64,000 bases of DNA from Propionibacteriaceae bacterium (GTDB taxonomy: Bacteria; Actinomycetota; Actinomycetes; Propionibacteriales; Propionibacteriaceae): positions 1 to 64,000 of the forward strand of contig JAPUEL010000042.1 in assembly GCA_027492545.1 (NCBI GenBank), written 5' to 3'. The translations under genes and the position numbers were made by a program. The notes below the pieces were generated by a model. It saw nothing but the letters and a program-made list of their open reading frames with translations, was not told the origin of the DNA and did not search any database. Shown one piece after another: positions 41,369-50,694 of the stretch (position 1 is the first letter of the stretch; the number at the start of each line of letters is the position of its first letter).

Positions 41369-42616
41369 ATGAGCGAATCGCAAGCGCCCTCCAGTTTCGG
41401 CCGCGTCGATGCCGACGGCACGGTCTACGTCCGCGAGGGTGACACTGAACGAAGTGTCGGGCAGATCCCCGACTCCACCCCCCACGAGGCCATGGCTTTC
41501 TACGTGCGGCGCTTCGAGAACCTGGCCGCCGAGGTGGGCCTGCTCGAGTCCCGTGTGGCCGCCCAGGCGATGTCGCCGGAAGAGGCCCGCACGGCCATCA
41601 CCACGGCCCGCACGAACGTGGCCGGCGCCAACGCCGTCGGTGATCTCGAGGCGCTGACCCGCCGCCTCGACGCGCTCCTCGAGGTGCTCCCCGCGCAGAT
41701 CGAGGCAAGGAAGGCCTTGAGGGCCGAGCAGAACTCCGCCACCGTCGCCGCCAAGGAGGCGATGGTCGAGGAGGCCGAGAAGCTGGCCGAGGGTGACGAC
41801 TGGCGCGGCGGCGTGGACCGCTTCCGGGTGCTGCTCGACGAGTGGAAGGCCCTCCCCCGCGTGGACCGCACCACGGACAACGAGCTGTGGCACCGCTTCT
41901 CGTCGGCCCGCACGCAGTACACCCGGCGTCGCAAGGCGCACTTTGCGGAGCTCAACCAGCGTCGCGACGGCTCCAAGGAGCTGAAGGAGGCCATCATCGC
42001 GGAGGCCGAACCACTGGCCGCCTCCACGGACTGGGGCGCCACTTCGGCGGCGTTCCGTGACCTGATGCAGCGCTGGAAGGCGGCCGGAAGCGCCAGGCGC
42101 GCCGAGGACGACGCCCTGTGGGCGAGGTTCCGCGCCATCCAGGACGCGTTCTTCGAGGCCCGTACGCTGGCCCAGAGCGCCGTCGACGGCGAGCAGGCGG
42201 AGAACCTGGCGGCCAAGCAGGCGCTCGTCGAGCAGGTGGAGAAGGACCTCGAGGGCGTCACCGACGTCGAGGCCGTCAAGACCATCCACCGCGACTTCCT
42301 GGCGAAGTTCAACGAGCTGGGTCACGTGCCGCGCACCGCGATGCGCGACCTCGACGGCCGGGTCCGCGCCCTCGGTGAGAAGGTCGCGGCGATGGAGGCC
42401 GACGAATGGCGCCGCACGGATCCCGAGGCACGTCGCCGCGCCGAGGACACCGTCGCGATGTTCGAGACCCAGATCGCCAAGCTGGAGGCGGACCTGGCGA
42501 AGGCCGAGGCCAAGGCCGATGCCAAGAGGATCAAGGACGCCAAGCAGTCCATCGAGACCTACCAGAGCTGGCTGGCTCAGGCCCGCGAGACGCTGGCCGA
42601 CTTCACCGCACGCTGA
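41369..42616 (+). CDS. DUF349 domain protein
   Basis: 415 residues, almost all helical and highly charged. Repeated DUF349 units can be followed by their tryptophans: DDWRGGVDRFRVLLDEWKALP, then STDWGATSAAFRDLMQRWKAAG, and a further looser repeat. The C-terminal third is a long coiled coil rich in Ala, Lys and Glu (LEADLAKAEAKADAKR). The family has no proven biochemical role; a few members link to growth or stress. Placed next to relA and divergent from hisS, as in other actinobacteria. Its stop is six bases from the relA stop on the other strand. Confidence 0.85.
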   Translation: MSESQAPSSFGRVDADGTVYVREGDTERSVGQIPDSTPHEAMAFYVRRFENLAAEVGLLESRVAAQAMSPEEARTAITTARTNVAGANAVGDLEALTRRLDALLEVLPAQIEARKALRAEQNSATVAAKEAMVEEAEKLAEGDDWRGGVDRFRVLLDEWKALPRVDRTTDNELWHRFSSARTQYTRRRKAHFAELNQRRDGSKELKEAIIAEAEPLAASTDWGATSAAFRDLMQRWKAAGSARRAEDDALWARFRAIQDAFFEARTLAQSAVDGEQAENLAAKQALVEQVEKDLEGVTDVEAVKTIHRDFLAKFNELGHVPRTAMRDLDGRVRALGEKVAAMEADEWRRTDPEARRRAEDTVAMFETQIAKLEADLAKAEAKADAKRIKDAKQSIETYQSWLAQARETLADFTAR

Positions 42617-42622
42617 GGGCCG

Positions 42623-44896
42623 TCAGCCCGCGACGCGGAACACGTCGTAGACGCCGGGGACCCGGCGCACCTGGTTGATCACATGCTGCAGGTGCGTCGG
42701 GTCCGCTGATTCGAACGTCATCTTGCCGCTGAACTGCCGCTGCTTGTTGGTGGTGATGTTGACCGCGAGGATGTCGACGTGCTGCTCCGAGAGCGCCGAC
42801 GACACGTCCGAGAGCAGGCGCGCCCTGTCGATCCCCTCGATCTGGATGGTCACGAGGAAGGTGGATCCCTGCTCGCGGCCGGACCAGGCCACGTCGATGA
42901 TGCGCTCCGGCTCCCGCATCAGCGCCGGCACGTTGGAGCAGTCCGCTCGGTGCACGGAGACGCCCTCGCTGCGGGTGACGAACCCGACGATCTCGTCGCC
43001 CGGCAACGGGTAGCAGCACTTGGCGAACTTCGCCACCACCGAGGCGTCACCGTCGACGAGGATGTGGGCACCGTCGCGGACCGGCCGACGGCGCTGCTTG
43101 ACCACGACGTCCTCGGTGACCGTGTCGACGGCCTCCTCCTCGCCGCCGTGCAGCGCGATCAGCTTCTCCACCACGCCCTGCGGGCCGAGGTGCGCCTCCC
43201 CGATCGCGGCGTACAGCGCGGGTACGTCCTTGAAGCCGAGCTCGTTGGCCACCGCTGTGAGGTTCTCCAGCGTCAGCAGGCGCTGCATCGGGATCCCGGT
43301 GCGACGCAGGTCCTTGGCGAGCGCCTCCTTGCCCTGCTCGATGGCCTCGTCGCGGCGTTCGCGCGAGAAGTGCGCCTTGATCTTCTGCCGGGCACGGCTG
43401 GAGACGACGAACCCGAGCCAGTCCCGGCTGGGGCCGGCGCCTTCGGCCTTGGAGGTCAGCACCTCAACCTTGTCGCCCTGGGCGAGCCGCGTGCTGAGCG
43501 CCACCAGGCGCCCGTTGACCCGGGCGCCGATGCAGCGGTATCCCACCTCGGTGTGCACCGCGAACGCGAAGTCCACCGGCGTGGCGCCGACGGGAAGGGC
43601 GATCACCTCACCCTTGGGGGTGAACACGTAGATCTCGTCGGAGTTGATCTCGAACATCACCGAGTCGAGGAACTCGCTCGGGTCCTCGGTCTCCTTCGAC
43701 ATCACGCCCAGCTGGTGCATGGCCCGCAGCCCGGCCTCCTCCGGCGTGACCCCCTCGCGGAGGTCCTCCTTGTACTTCCAGTGGGCGGCGACACCGTACT
43801 CCGCCCGACGGTGCATCTCGTGGGTGCGGATCTGCAGCTCGACAGGCTCGTTGTTGGCACCCAGCACCGTGGTGTGCAGCGACTGGTAGAGGTTGAACTT
43901 CGGGCCGGCGATGTAGTCCTTGAACCGCCCCGGAATGGGCTTCCAGGCGGCGTGCGCGACGCCGAGGACGGCGTAGCAGGTGGCGGTGTCCTGGACCAGG
44001 ACGCGCAGCCCGATGAGGTCGTAGATCTCCTTGAAGTCCCGGCCGCGGACCATCATCTTCTGGTAGATCGAGTAGTAGTGCTTGGGCCGCCCGTACACCG
44101 TGGCGGTGATCTTGGCCTCGGTGAGCAGGTTCTGGAACTGGGCGATGAGTTCGCGCAGGTAGCGCTCGCGGTAGGGCGCCTGCTGCGCCACCATGTCCAC
44201 GATCTCGGAGTAGACCTTCGGCTCGATGACCGAGAACGACAGGTCCTCCAGCTCCCACTTGATCGTGTTCATGCCCAACCGGTGGGCCAAGGGCGCGAAG
44301 ATGTTGAGGGTCTCCGTCGCGATGCGGACCTGCTTGTCAGGCCGCAGGAATCCGATGGTGCGCATGTTGTGCAGCCGGTCGGCGAGTTTGATCACGAGCA
44401 CGCGCACCTCCTCGGAGGTGGCCATGATCATCTTGCGGATGGTCTCGGCCTTGGCCGTCTCCCCGTAGGTGAGCTTGTCCAGCTTGGTGACCCCGTCCAC
44501 CATCCTGGCCACTTCGTCGGAGAAGTCCAGGCGGAGTTGCTCCAGCGAGTAGGGGGTGTCCTCGACGGTGTCGTGCAGGAGGGCCGCCACCAGCACGGGC
44601 TCCGTCATGCCCAGCTCCGCGAGGATGGTGGCCACCGCGAGCGGGTGCGTGATGTACGGGTCCCCGGACTTGCGCTTCTGACCCTCGTGGCACTGGTCCG
44701 CGACGCGGTAGGCCCGCTCGATGACGTCCAGATCCGCCTTGGGGTGGTTGGACTTGACGATCCGGAACAGCGGATCCAGCACGGCCGACTTCGACCGGAC
44801 GGCGCCCAGCCGCGCGAGGCGGTGGCGCATGCGCAGCCGTGGCTGCTCGGGGCCGGTCACCAGGCGGGAGGCGCCCGTCAGCGAGTCCTCTGACAT
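42623..44896 (-). CDS. relA: Bifunctional (p)ppGpp synthetase/hydrolase
   Basis: 757 residues. Makes and degrades the stringent-response alarmone. The hydrolase HD motif HDTVEDT (108-114) is intact, as is the synthetase region (YQKMMVRGRDFKEIYDLIG), so both activities are expected. A TGS domain (VFTPKGEVIALPVGATPVDF), a zinc-finger-like region with conserved Cys and a C-terminal ACT domain (FLVTIQIEGIDRARLLSDV) complete the Rel layout. The ATG has GGAGG upstream and a TACGAT promoter. This is likely the cell's long Rel enzyme. Confidence 0.96.
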   Translation of the reverse strand: MSEDSLTGASRLVTGPEQPRLRMRHRLARLGAVRSKSAVLDPLFRIVKSNHPKADLDVIERAYRVADQCHEGQKRKSGDPYITHPLAVATILAELGMTEPVLVAALLHDTVEDTPYSLEQLRLDFSDEVARMVDGVTKLDKLTYGETAKAETIRKMIMATSEEVRVLVIKLADRLHNMRTIGFLRPDKQVRIATETLNIFAPLAHRLGMNTIKWELEDLSFSVIEPKVYSEIVDMVAQQAPYRERYLRELIAQFQNLLTEAKITATVYGRPKHYYSIYQKMMVRGRDFKEIYDLIGLRVLVQDTATCYAVLGVAHAAWKPIPGRFKDYIAGPKFNLYQSLHTTVLGANNEPVELQIRTHEMHRRAEYGVAAHWKYKEDLREGVTPEEAGLRAMHQLGVMSKETEDPSEFLDSVMFEINSDEIYVFTPKGEVIALPVGATPVDFAFAVHTEVGYRCIGARVNGRLVALSTRLAQGDKVEVLTSKAEGAGPSRDWLGFVVSSRARQKIKAHFSRERRDEAIEQGKEALAKDLRRTGIPMQRLLTLENLTAVANELGFKDVPALYAAIGEAHLGPQGVVEKLIALHGGEEEAVDTVTEDVVVKQRRRPVRDGAHILVDGDASVVAKFAKCCYPLPGDEIVGFVTRSEGVSVHRADCSNVPALMREPERIIDVAWSGREQGSTFLVTIQIEGIDRARLLSDVSSALSEQHVDILAVNITTNKQRQFSGKMTFESADPTHLQHVINQVRRVPGVYDVFRVAG

Positions 44897-44929
44897 GGGG
44901 CCACCTCCGTTCGCGCCGCTGTTCGCTCA

Positions 44930-44957
44930 ATCGTAGCGGCCCGGGTGAGCCCGTCAG
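44930..44957 (-). promoter_or_regulatory. relA promoter
   Basis: TACGAT at 44930-44935 with CTGACG (44952-44957) as -35 and a 16-base spacer, in the gap after the K+ channel gene. The untranslated leader would be about 27 bases with a GGAGG ribosome site. Confidence 0.5.
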
Positions 44958-46039
44958 TCCTCGTAGTGGCGGGCGAGAATCGCGTGGGCATCCTTGGCGG
45001 GCGGCTGGGCGCGGCGCACCACGATGAGCTCGTCGCCGATCTCGATCTTGGTGGCCGTCTGGTCGTAGAAGCGGCGCAGCGTCCCGTTGCGGATGATGCC
45101 GATGACCCGCTCCCCCTGCACCGCCGACGGCGGCTGCCCGGCCTCGCCGGCCTCGGCGAGTCTCTGATGCACCTCCAGCCCCTCGGCGCCGGTGAGCATG
45201 TCCTGCATGATGGTGCCCAGCTCCGGGCCGATGGCGGACAGGCCGAGGAGCCGGCCCACCGTCTCCGAGCTGGTCACCACCGACGAGGCGCCGGACTGGC
45301 GCACCAGCGGCACGTTCTCGTGCTCCCGGACCGCGACCACGACGCCCGCTGTGGGGTTCAGCTGTCGGACCGTGAGGGTGGCGAGGATCGCGGTGTCGTC
45401 GCGGTCGAGGGAGATGATGACCTGTTTGGCCTTACTGATCTCCGCCCTACGGAGCAGCTCGCGGCGGGTGGCATCTCCCTGGAACGCGGCCAGGCCGTCG
45501 AAGTTCGCGTCCGCGACCGCGCTGGCGTGGGCGTCGATGACGAGGATCTTCTCCAAGGGCTGGCCCTGGCGGCGGAGCGTGTTGACCGCGCTGCGGCCCT
45601 TCGTGCCGTACCCGATGACGACGACGTGGTTGCGCATCTTCCTCCTCCAGAACGTGTCCTTGATGCTCCGGCTCCCCTCCTTGGTCAACACCTCGACGGT
45701 GGTGCCGACGAGGAGGACCAGGAACGCGATGCGCAGCGGGGTGACGACGAGGACATTGATGAGTCGCGCATGGGGGGCCAACGGGGTGATGTCACCGTAG
45801 CCGGTGGTGGTGACGGTCACCGTCGAGTAGTACAGCGCGTCGAGCAGGGACACTCCGTCGCCCCCGGTGTTGTCGATGTAGCTCTCGCGGTCCAGCCACA
45901 CGATCAGAGTGCTGACCAGGAGCAGTCCCAACGCCATGAGCGCCCGTCGGCCGAGCTCCTTGAACGGCGTGGAGTTGACCCGCGGCAGGCTGACCAGCGA
46001 CAGCACCCCACCGCGTCCCCCGGGCTCCAACTTGGCCAT
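44954..46039 (-). CDS. Two-helix potassium channel with RCK (TrkA-N) domain
   Basis: 361 residues. Layout of MthK/GsuK-type channels: first membrane helix (~residues 31-49), pore helix and selectivity filter TTTGYGD (77-83), second helix (LINVLVVTPLRIAFLVLLVGTTVEV). A cytoplasmic Rossmann RCK domain follows, with GYGTKGRSA (143-151) and a TrkA-C-like C-terminus (GERVIGIIRNGTLRRFYDQT). The filter is canonical for K+. It follows apt by four bases and precedes relA, an unusual partner for an apt-relA pair. The ligand that gates it is not deducible. Confidence 0.92.
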   Translation of the reverse strand: MAKLEPGGRGGVLSLVSLPRVNSTPFKELGRRALMALGLLLVSTLIVWLDRESYIDNTGGDGVSLLDALYYSTVTVTTTGYGDITPLAPHARLINVLVVTPLRIAFLVLLVGTTVEVLTKEGSRSIKDTFWRRKMRNHVVVIGYGTKGRSAVNTLRRQGQPLEKILVIDAHASAVADANFDGLAAFQGDATRRELLRRAEISKAKQVIISLDRDDTAILATLTVRQLNPTAGVVVAVREHENVPLVRQSGASSVVTSSETVGRLLGLSAIGPELGTIMQDMLTGAEGLEVHQRLAEAGEAGQPPSAVQGERVIGIIRNGTLRRFYDQTATKIEIGDELIVVRRAQPPAKDAHAILARHYED

Positions 46040-46043
46040 GGGC

Positions 46044-46592
46044 TCAGACTGTCAGCACTGCGGTGAGGTTGTCGATGCCCATCGTGGCGAGGCGCTCGCG
46101 GCCACCCAGGAAACCGAGCTCGATGAGGACGCTGACGTGCACCAGATCGGCACCCATCTGCTTGAGCAGCGCCGCCGTCGCGCCGACGGTGCCGCCGGTG
46201 GCCAGCACGTCGTCGACCACGAGCACCCGCGCACCGCGACGGATGGCGTCGCGGTGCATGGTGAGCGTTTCGAAGCCGTACTCCAACTCGAAGGACTCGC
46301 TGATGGTCTCGCCGGGAAGCTTGCCCGGCTTGCGCACCGGCACGAAGCCGGCGCCGAGGGCCAGCGCCACCGGGGCCGCGAAGATGAAGCCACGTGCCTC
46401 CATGCCCACCACCACGTCGATGTCGCGCGGGGCGGTGGTGACCAGTTCGGTGATGGCCGCCTGGAACCCCTGCGGGGAGGCGAGGAGTGGCGTGATGTCC
46501 TTGAACACGACGCCGGGGCGGGGGAAGTCCGGCACGTCGGCCACCAGGCCCTCGACCAGGCCCCGGCGGCGCGCCGACTCGTTGATGCTCAC
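46044..46592 (-). CDS. apt: Adenine phosphoribosyltransferase
   Basis: 182 residues. Salvages adenine to AMP with PRPP. Seen: DVPDFPRPGVVFKDITPLL, then GMEARGFIFAAPVA and the PRPP-binding loop LVVDDVLATGGTVGA. The start is a GTG overlapping the secF stop by four bases; the longer frame upstream is secF shadow. The secD-secF-apt order is a standard actinobacterial arrangement, normally continuing into relA. Confidence 0.95.
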   Translation of the reverse strand: MSINESARRRGLVEGLVADVPDFPRPGVVFKDITPLLASPQGFQAAITELVTTAPRDIDVVVGMEARGFIFAAPVALALGAGFVPVRKPGKLPGETISESFELEYGFETLTMHRDAIRRGARVLVVDDVLATGGTVGATAALLKQMGADLVHVSVLIELGFLGGRERLATMGIDNLTAVLTV

Positions 46593-47710
46593 GACTTGCC
46601 CTTCCTCTCGGCGCGCGAGCCACCGGTGCGCCTCTGCTGGCGGACCCCGGGGGTGGCGACGGTGACGGCCCCGGCGGCGGCGAGCGGCTCGGCCGCCGCA
46701 TCCAGAGGCGCCTGGCGGGAGCGCTGCGCGGCGCGGGCCTTGCGGCGAGCCAGCTGCGCGCGATGCTCCACCATGGCCGGCTCGCGCTCGCGCAGCAACG
46801 CCAGGACGGGGGCGGCGATGAACAGCGAGGAGTAGGCCCCGGCGATCATGCCGATTAGCAGCGCCAGCCCGAGGTCCGCCAACGGCCCGCTCTGCAGCGT
46901 GGCACCGGCGATGAACAGCGCCAGGACCGGCAGGACGCCGATCACGGTGGTGTTCAGCGAGCGCACCAGGACCTGGTTGACGGCCAGGTTGGCCTGCTCG
47001 GAGTAGGTGTGGCTGGAGTGCTCGATGCCCTTGACGTTCTCCCGGATCTTGTCGAAGACCACGACCGTGTCGTAGAGGGAGTAGGCGAGGATGGTCAGCA
47101 CGCCGATCACCGTCGAGGGGGTGACCGTGAATCCCACCGCGGCGTAGACGCCGACGGTGACCAGCAGGTCGTGGAAGACGGCCACGACCGCCGCGACGGA
47201 CATCTTCCAGTCCCGGAAGTAGACGGCGATGAGCGCCATCACGAGCACGATGAACACCACCAGAGCGATGGTGCCCTGGCGTGTGATCTGCTCGCCCCAG
47301 GAGCCGCTGATGGAGTTGTAGGTGACGTTGTCCACCGTCGTGCCCGCGATTGCTGCTACGTCCGCGCGAACCTGGTTCGTCTCGTCGGGGGTGAGCGCCC
47401 GGGTCTGCACCCGGATGGCGTCGTCCCCGAGCGCGAACACCTGGGCGTCGAGGTCCTCGACGGGGATCTCCGCCACCTGCCCGCGCACCTCGTCGACGGT
47501 GCCCTGCGCGATGCTCATCGGCGCCTGGAAATCCGTGCCGCCGCTGAACTCGATGCCGAGGGTGAGTCCGCGCCACACCAGGAGGAGGAGCGACACCCCG
47601 ATCACGACCGCCGAGACGATGAACCACAGGCGGCGGTTCTTCATGAAGTCGTAGCTGGTCTGCCCTGTGTACAGACGCTCGGCGATCCCGAGCTTCCTGG
47701 CCGACATCAT
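46589..47710 (-). CDS. secF: Protein-export membrane protein SecF
   Basis: 373 residues. Subunit of the SecDF complex that uses proton motive force to help SecYEG export. N-terminal helix after RRLWFIVSAVVIGVSLLLLV, a short periplasmic P1 domain with GLTLGIEFSGGTDFQ, then five further helices with the signature LAYSLYDTVVVFDKIREN. The basic C-terminal ~60 residues are extended and disordered, as in actinobacteria. Two consecutive ATG codons are possible; the first overlaps the secD stop. Confidence 0.95.
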   Translation of the reverse strand: MMSARKLGIAERLYTGQTSYDFMKNRRLWFIVSAVVIGVSLLLLVWRGLTLGIEFSGGTDFQAPMSIAQGTVDEVRGQVAEIPVEDLDAQVFALGDDAIRVQTRALTPDETNQVRADVAAIAGTTVDNVTYNSISGSWGEQITRQGTIALVVFIVLVMALIAVYFRDWKMSVAAVVAVFHDLLVTVGVYAAVGFTVTPSTVIGVLTILAYSLYDTVVVFDKIRENVKGIEHSSHTYSEQANLAVNQVLVRSLNTTVIGVLPVLALFIAGATLQSGPLADLGLALLIGMIAGAYSSLFIAAPVLALLREREPAMVEHRAQLARRKARAAQRSRQAPLDAAAEPLAAAGAVTVATPGVRQQRRTGGSRAERKGKS

Positions 47711-49326
47711 GCCTCCTGCGGGGTTGTCGAGGCGGCGACCGCCGTGCGGCGGGGCCGTCGTCCGAGCAGCGACTCGCGGGTGACGCCCATGTGGTGGGCG
47801 TCGAGGCCGGACCACTTGTGCCCCTCACCGAAGAACTTGGTGCGCGCCAGCAGCTCGACCAGCGGCTTGGTGAAGAAGAACACCACGGCCAGGTCGATCA
47901 GCGTGGTGAGGCCGAGCGTGAACGCGAAGCCCTTCACAGCGCCGACGGCCAGCACGAACAGCACCACGGCGGACAGCAGCGAGACCGCGTCGGAGATGAC
48001 GATGGTGCCCCGCGCCTTGACCCAGCCCGCGGACAGGGCGGACTTGAGGCTGCGGCCCTCGCGGATCTCGTCGCGGATGCGCTCGAAGTAGATGATGAAC
48101 GAGTCCGCCGTGACGGCGATGCCGACGATGGCGCCCGCGATGCCGGGAAGGTTGAGGGCGAACCCCACCACCGAGCCGAGCAGCACCATCATCGCGTAGG
48201 TGGTGGCGGCCGCGACGGCCAGGGACAGCACCACGACGATGCCCATGCCCCGGTAGTACAGGAAGCTGTACAGCATCACCACGAGCAGGCCGACGATGCC
48301 GGCGATCATGCCGACCCGCAGCTGTTCCCCGCCGAGGGTGGCCGAGACCGTCTCCACCTGCGAGGGCTCGAAGGACAACGGAAGGGACCCGAACTTCAGC
48401 ACGTTGGCCAGGCCGGCCGCGGATTCGGCCGTGAAGCCACCCCGGATGATGGCCTCGCCGTTGGTGATCTTCGCCTGGGCGGTGGCCACGGACTCGGCCT
48501 TGCCGTCGAGGACGATGGCGAACATGTTGCGGGGCTCGACGGCTCCGACCAGCGCTCCGGTGAGCTCGGACATGTTGGTGGTGCCGGTGCCGTTGAAGCT
48601 GAGCGTCACCGCGTACTCGAGCTCGCCCTGGGGGATGCCGAACGAAGCGGTGGTGAGGTCCTGGCCGCGCACCGCGACCGGGCCGAGCAGCAGCTTCTGC
48701 AGGCCCTCCGCATCACAGACCACCTGGGCCGTGAGCGGGTTGTCGGTGACCTCGTCGCCGCAGGTGAAGTCCAGGAATGCCTGGTACTCCTCCTCGGTGG
48801 GCTCGTACGCGAGGACCTCGGCGATGGGCAACTGGTCCCCGGCCTCACCCTGCTCGCCCGGCTCGGGCGAGGGCGTGGGGCTGGGCGGCGCGGTCGGCAG
48901 CCCGGGGATGGGGGTCTCCGACGGCTCCGGGCTGGCGGAGGGGTCCGGCCCGGTGCCGGCAGTCACCTGCAGCACGGGACGGAACGACAGCTGGGCGGTC
49001 GCCCCGACCAGCTCCACCAGGTCGTCGCGCTCCACGTTCGGGGCGGAGACCACGATGTGGCGCTCACCCTGGACGACGACCGACGCCTCACCGACGCCGA
49101 GGCCGTCGACGCGCTGCTGGATGATGTCGCGGGCGAGCTCGAGCGACTCCAACGGCACGGACTCGTTCGTGGCGGTCAGGGTGATGGTCTGGCCGCCCTG
49201 CAGGTCGAGGCCGAGCTTCGGCGTCCACGTGTTCGTGGCGGCCATGATGGTGTACAGGCCCGCGACGATGAGCAGGAATACGGTGAGGACGACGCCCGGG
49301 CGCCCCCTCTTCGCTGTGGTGGCCAC
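47707..49326 (-). CDS. secD: Protein-export membrane protein SecD
   Basis: 539 residues. Partner of SecF. The D1 motif LGLDLQGGQTITL is near the N-terminus, followed by the large periplasmic P1 domain and six membrane helices with IAGAIVGIAVTADSFIIYFERIRDE. A Pro/Ser/Thr-rich insert of about 40 residues (~126-164) breaks the P1 domain; such linkers occur in actinobacterial SecD. The start ATG lies two bases after the yajC stop. Confidence 0.95.
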   Translation of the reverse strand: MATTAKRGRPGVVLTVFLLIVAGLYTIMAATNTWTPKLGLDLQGGQTITLTATNESVPLESLELARDIIQQRVDGLGVGEASVVVQGERHIVVSAPNVERDDLVELVGATAQLSFRPVLQVTAGTGPDPSASPEPSETPIPGLPTAPPSPTPSPEPGEQGEAGDQLPIAEVLAYEPTEEEYQAFLDFTCGDEVTDNPLTAQVVCDAEGLQKLLLGPVAVRGQDLTTASFGIPQGELEYAVTLSFNGTGTTNMSELTGALVGAVEPRNMFAIVLDGKAESVATAQAKITNGEAIIRGGFTAESAAGLANVLKFGSLPLSFEPSQVETVSATLGGEQLRVGMIAGIVGLLVVMLYSFLYYRGMGIVVVLSLAVAAATTYAMMVLLGSVVGFALNLPGIAGAIVGIAVTADSFIIYFERIRDEIREGRSLKSALSAGWVKARGTIVISDAVSLLSAVVLFVLAVGAVKGFAFTLGLTTLIDLAVVFFFTKPLVELLARTKFFGEGHKWSGLDAHHMGVTRESLLGRRPRRTAVAASTTPQEA

Positions 49327-49328
49327 TG

Positions 49329-49772
49329 TTACTTGGTGTCCTCCGCACGCGGTTCCGCAGTGCGATCCTGGAAGAACGAGTCAGCGGCGGCGTCGGCCTC
49401 CGCCCGGGCGACGGCGCCCTCGGCGGTCTCGACGTACGCGGATTCGAGCTCGGGGGTGGCGTCCTCGGCGAGCTCGTCACCGGTGGACTCGTCGGTGAAC
49501 TCGAACTCCTCGTCCTCGGCGCTGACCTTGCGGGCCACGTTGCCCTTGAGCACCGTCACCTCGACGCCGGGGGCCAGTTCGACGATGATCTGCCGCTCGC
49601 CCACGTGGGCGACGGTGCCGAACATGCCGGAGGTGAGCAGGACACGCTCCCCCGCGCTCAGGCCGGACTGCATCTCCTGGTGCTGCTTGGCGCGCTTCTG
49701 CTGCGGGCGGATCATCAGGAAGTACATGACCGCGAACAACGCGATCATCATGAAAATCAGATCAAAAGGCAT
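49329..49772 (-). CDS. yajC: Preprotein translocase subunit YajC
   Basis: 147 residues. Small membrane protein associated with SecDF. One N-terminal helix (LIFMMIALFAVMYFLMI), RPQQKRAKQHQEMQSGL and the SH3-like core (GERVLLTSGMFGTVAHVGE). The C-terminal ~60 residues are strongly acidic and probably disordered, longer than in proteobacteria. A TATCCT promoter and GGAG ribosome site lie upstream. It heads yajC-secD-secF-apt. Confidence 0.93.
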   Translation of the reverse strand: MPFDLIFMMIALFAVMYFLMIRPQQKRAKQHQEMQSGLSAGERVLLTSGMFGTVAHVGERQIIVELAPGVEVTVLKGNVARKVSAEDEEFEFTDESTGDELAEDATPELESAYVETAEGAVARAEADAAADSFFQDRTAEPRAEDTK

Positions 49773-49805
49773 AGTTTCACTCCGAGAGACGGTGGGCCAT
49801 CGCTC

Positions 49806-49811
49806 AGGATA
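49806..49811 (-). promoter_or_regulatory. yajC promoter -10 box
   Basis: TATCCT on the minus strand, about 33 bases before the yajC ATG. No good -35 is visible. Confidence 0.4.
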
Positions 49812-49868
49812 GCGGAGGTGTGCCCTACGGGTCCTTCCGGCGCGGCGGCGCGGCGCAGATCGGGCGGG

Positions 49869-50651
49869 TCAGTCGGTGTGCTCGAGCATCTGATGGACGC
49901 CGTCGAGGATCTCGACCGGCCGGTAGGGGAACTGAAGGAGCGATGCGGCCGTCGAGATGCCCGTGAGCACCAGCACGGTGTGGAGCCCGGCCTCCATGCC
50001 GGCGACGATGTCGGTGTCCATCCGGTCACCGATCATGCCCGTCTCCTCGGAGTGGGCCCCGATCTTGTTCAGCGCCGAGCGGAACATCATGGGGTTCGGC
50101 TTGCCCACCACGTAGGGCTCCCGGCCGGTGGCCTTCGTGATGAGCGCGGCGACCGCCCCCGTCGCGGGCACCACCCCCGTCGGGGTGGGCCCAGTCGCGT
50201 CGGGGTTGGTGGCGATGAACCGGGCGCCCGCGTCGATGAGTCGGATGGCCGTGGTGATGGCCTCGAACGAGTAAGTGCGGGTGTCGCCGATGACCACGAA
50301 GTCCGGCGAACGGTCGGACAGGACCATCCCGGCGTCGTGCAGCGCCGTCGACAGCCCCGCCTCCCCCACCATGAAGCACGTGCCGCCGGGCTTCTGCTCG
50401 GCGAGGAACTTCGCCGTGGCCATCGCCGAGGTCCAGATCCGTTCCTCGGGCACGTTCAGGCCGGAGTCCTTGAGCCGGGCCGACAGGTCGCGGGGCGTGA
50501 ACGTGGCGTTGTTGGTCAGGACCAGGAAGGGCGTGCCGGTGGCCACCCAGTGGTCGATGAGCTCCTGAGCGCCCGGCAGGGCGCGGTTGTCGTGCACCAG
50601 CACGCCGTCCATGTCGGTGAGCCAGGCCTTGATATCCGTACGCGTGCGCAT
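49869..50651 (-). CDS. HAD-IIA family sugar-phosphatase (NagD-like)
   Basis: 260 residues. Motif I DMDGVL (13-18), the cap domain typical of subfamily IIA, FLVLTNNATF as motif II, GKPNPMMF with the lysine and GDRMDTDI as motif IV. Relatives dephosphorylate small phosphates such as 4-nitrophenyl phosphate, phosphoglycolate or UMP; substrate not predictable. The ATG lies seven bases after a TAGCCT box, so a leaderless message is likely. It sits between yajC and ruvB. Confidence 0.88.
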   Translation of the reverse strand: MRTRTDIKAWLTDMDGVLVHDNRALPGAQELIDHWVATGTPFLVLTNNATFTPRDLSARLKDSGLNVPEERIWTSAMATAKFLAEQKPGGTCFMVGEAGLSTALHDAGMVLSDRSPDFVVIGDTRTYSFEAITTAIRLIDAGARFIATNPDATGPTPTGVVPATGAVAALITKATGREPYVVGKPNPMMFRSALNKIGAHSEETGMIGDRMDTDIVAGMEAGLHTVLVLTGISTAASLLQFPYRPVEILDGVHQMLEHTD

Positions 50652-50658
50652 GCTGCGT

Positions 50659-50664
50659 AGGCTA
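50659..50664 (-). promoter_or_regulatory. -10 box of a leaderless promoter for the HAD-IIA gene
   Basis: TAGCCT on the minus strand, seven bases before the ATG, within the 43-base gap after ruvB. Confidence 0.45.
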
Positions 50665-50694
50665 CCGGCCGCCGGGCCAGGCCCAGCAGCGCGC

